Origin: an uncultured Chlorobiales bacterium
GTDB taxonomy: Bacteria > Bacteroidota > Chlorobiia > Chlorobiales > Thermochlorobacteraceae
Reading direction: 5' to 3'
DNA: 16,574 nt
Assembly: GCA_937959145.1 (NCBI GenBank)
Contig: CALGMC010000086.1
Location: 1-16,574, forward strand
Shown: positions 15,056-16,574 of the stretch, in pieces
Layout: each line of letters opens with the position of its first letter
Numbering within the stretch: the stretch's first letter is position 1
Program-made: the position numbers and the translations under genes
The notes under the pieces: generated by a model
Told to the model about the DNA's origin: nothing
Database searches by the model: none
What the model saw: only the letters and a program-made list of their open reading frames with translations

Positions 15056-16138
15056 TTATTTTACCAACAGCGATTCGGCTTTTTTGACTTCGGCGAGCAT
15101 TTTCGGAATCAGTTCCGTGTCGTGCTCTAATTCGCGAAGTCCTTGCTCAAACTCTTCGGCGATTTTGACATCTTCTTCGCTTCCGATGAAGAGCGGTGTG
15201 CGTTGGTGCAATTCTTCGGGTTCAATCTCCAAAATGCGTCGGTAGCCGTCAGTGGCTCTGCCGCCCGCCTGTTCGCACACGAAGGCAAGGGGATTGGCTT
15301 CGTAGAGAAGACGCAACTTTCCGTTTGGAGCTTTTTTCGTGCGCGGATAAATAAAAATTCCGCCGTAAAGCAAGTTGCGATGAAAGTCGGCGACGAGTGA
15401 GCCGACATAGCGCGCAGAGTAGGGGCGGTTGGTGGCTTTATCTTCTTGTTGGAGATACTTGATGTATTTCTTGATGCCATCAAAAAAGTAGCGATAGTAG
15501 CCTTCGTTCATCGAGTAAATTTTGCCGCGCTTCGGGGTCGTGATGTTTTCGTGCGAGAGCAAAAACTCACCGATTGTGGGGTCTAAGGTGAATCCGTGAA
15601 CGCCTTGTCCCGTTGTATAAACCAGCATCACCGATGAGCCATAAATGACATACCCGGCGGCAACTTGTTGCACCCCTTTTTGCAAGCAATCTTGAAGCGA
15701 ACCCGGTCCGCTCATCGGGTCAGAGATACGTTTGTAGATTGAAAAAATCGTTCCAACGCCCACATTCGCATCAATGTTTGAAGAGCCGTCGAGTGGGTCG
15801 AAAAGCAACACATATTTCCCTGACGTTTTGCCTTCGGGCGGTGTGATAATACCTTCACATTCTTCTGAACCCATGACCGCAAACCGACCATGGTGCCCAA
15901 TCGCTTGAATGAATTTTTCGTTGGCGAACACGTCCAACTTTTTGACTTCTTCGCCTTGCACGTTCATTGAACCATGTGCACCGAGAATATCGACTAACCC
16001 TGCCCGAATGACTTCACGGCGAACGAGTTTCGCCGCAAACGTAACATCTGCCAAAAGCTGCGAAAACTCACCCGTTGCCGAAGGATACTTTTTTTGTTGC
16101 TCAATGATGTGCCGCTCAATTGTGATAAGTTCCGTCAT
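15056..16138 (-). CDS. fbp: Fructose-1,6-bisphosphatase, class I
   Basis: This 360-residue enzyme would hydrolyse fructose 1,6-bisphosphate to fructose 6-phosphate, the committed step of gluconeogenesis in the cytoplasm. Class I signatures are GSEECEGII (90-98), the metal-binding LFDPLDGSSNID (112-123), YVGSLVADFHRNLLYGGIF (244-262) and PNGKLRLLYEANPLAFVCE (271-289). The last is followed by the AGG of the substrate-binding C-terminal half. It is ~25-30 residues longer than E. coli Fbp (332), mostly as a charged C-terminal helix (~325-360). I chose the ATG at 16136-16138 because AGAGGAGA lies directly upstream at ideal spacing, the best ribosome site in the window; an earlier start at 16180 would add 14 residues across that site. 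An autotroph on the reductive TCA cycle would need this enzyme to build sugars. It converges with DUF427. Confidence 0.97.
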   Translation of the reverse strand: MTELITIERHIIEQQKKYPSATGEFSQLLADVTFAAKLVRREVIRAGLVDILGAHGSMNVQGEEVKKLDVFANEKFIQAIGHHGRFAVMGSEECEGIITPPEGKTSGKYVLLFDPLDGSSNIDANVGVGTIFSIYKRISDPMSGPGSLQDCLQKGVQQVAAGYVIYGSSVMLVYTTGQGVHGFTLDPTIGEFLLSHENITTPKRGKIYSMNEGYYRYFFDGIKKYIKYLQQEDKATNRPYSARYVGSLVADFHRNLLYGGIFIYPRTKKAPNGKLRLLYEANPLAFVCEQAGGRATDGYRRILEIEPEELHQRTPLFIGSEEDVKIAEEFEQGLRELEHDTELIPKMLAEVKKAESLLVK

Positions 16139-16188
16139 GGTTTCTCCTCTGTCAATGTTTGGAAGTAAGTAAGACAACAATCAAAAGG

Positions 16189-16216
16189 AATTTACAGATT
16201 TCACTAACAATGGCAA
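16189..16216 (-). promoter_or_regulatory. Candidate sigma70-like promoter for fbp
   Basis: On the minus strand TTGCCA (16211-16216; five of six to TTGACA) and TAAATT (16189-16194) are separated by 16 bases, about 50 bases upstream of the fbp ATG. The layout resembles the candidate found before the receptor gene (same -10 hexamer, same spacing), which adds slight weight. Confidence 0.35.
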
Positions 16217-16574
16217 ATGCGAATGTGAAGATTTCAAAGGCATTTCGCACAAAAACTCAATCTGCAATTAAGTGAGGGAAAAGTGCGTAGCCGAAGAAAT
16301 GGGCGGGTAGGCGAAATACAAGGCGGAAAAACAATGCAAAGCCTCACAAGAAGCGTGCGCCGATGTTCTGATGCCCCAGCACGGAAGGGTTCAAAATAAT
16401 TTGGGATAATGTTTTATTTGTTTTATTGGAAAGAGAAATAAGTGAGTAAAAAAATTTGTAGTAGAAAAAAAGAGTTTTATATTCGTGTAATTTAACTTTT
16501 AGAAAATCAAACTGTCTAAAAAATTCAAATCATATAAACAACAATAAACAAAACTAAAAAGCACTAAAATGGCA
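16217..16574. other. AT-rich intergenic region at the right edge, no supported gene
   Basis: No convincing gene is seen on either strand. Tiny frames such as ATG 16210-TGA (21 codons) and ATG 16335-TAA lack ribosome sites or recognisable products. TGCGAATG (16218-16225) and CATTTCGCA (16241-16249) can pair with one bulge, forming a weak hairpin. From about 16400 the sequence becomes strongly A/T-rich. On the + strand TTGTAG (16456-16461), 16 bases and TATATT (16478-16483) could be a promoter for a gene to the right. An ATG at 16569-16571 after an A-rich stretch might be its start, but the window ends there. Confidence 0.4.

Noticed and set aside
16139..16180. Earlier start for fbp
   Set aside because: It would run through the strong AGAGGAGA ribosome site that clearly serves the ATG at 16138.
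16210..16275. Small open frame of 21 codons on the + strand
   Set aside because: It has no ribosome site at useful spacing, no recognisable product, and overlaps the candidate fbp promoter region.

Overview
The window looks like chromosomal DNA from a gliding bacterium of the Bacteroidetes/Chlorobi group, most like Chloroherpeton. This is inferred from gene families and style, not from a database match: an MglB/MglA polarity pair, a TonB protein fused to a carboxypeptidase-regulatory-like domain, an EnvC-type protein, class I fructose-1,6-bisphosphatase, moderate GC, and mostly poor Shine-Dalgarno sites. No mobile element, CRISPR array, tRNA or rRNA gene was seen.

Layout. At the left edge (2-538, +) lies the 3' end of an AtuA-family (DUF1446) gene. 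Two + strand envelope genes follow: a secreted CarboxypepD_reg/TonB_C protein (646-1467), closed by a clear terminator, and an EnvC-like coiled-coil/LytM protein with a degenerate active site (1654-2934). A hairpin at 2958-2983 separates these from a large minus-strand block that meets them head to tail.

The core of the window (3021-14409) is five minus-strand genes in one direction. In transcription order they are: a transmembrane chemoreceptor (MCP); a giant hybrid CheA of about 2,092 residues with two Hpt domains, a kinase core, a CheW domain and a receiver domain; a response regulator with REC, DUF4388 and roadblock domains; a stand-alone roadblock/LC7 protein (MglB-like); and an MglA-like small GTPase. 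The simplest reading is a complete signal path: receptor, kinase, phosphorylated response regulator carrying a roadblock domain, then control of the MglB/MglA switch. That switch sets cell polarity and direction in Myxococcus and related gliders or twitchers. This locus is the main candidate for an under-described system: the output regulator carries the same fold as the GTPase partner, which suggests a direct phospho-relay to GTPase link.

Right of the receptor, a divergent spacer holds three tandem 12-nt near-repeats and leads to a DUF427 gene (14581-15045, +). That gene converges with fbp (15056-16138, -), which has the best ribosome binding site in the window. The last ~400 bases are AT-rich and hold no gene I can support.
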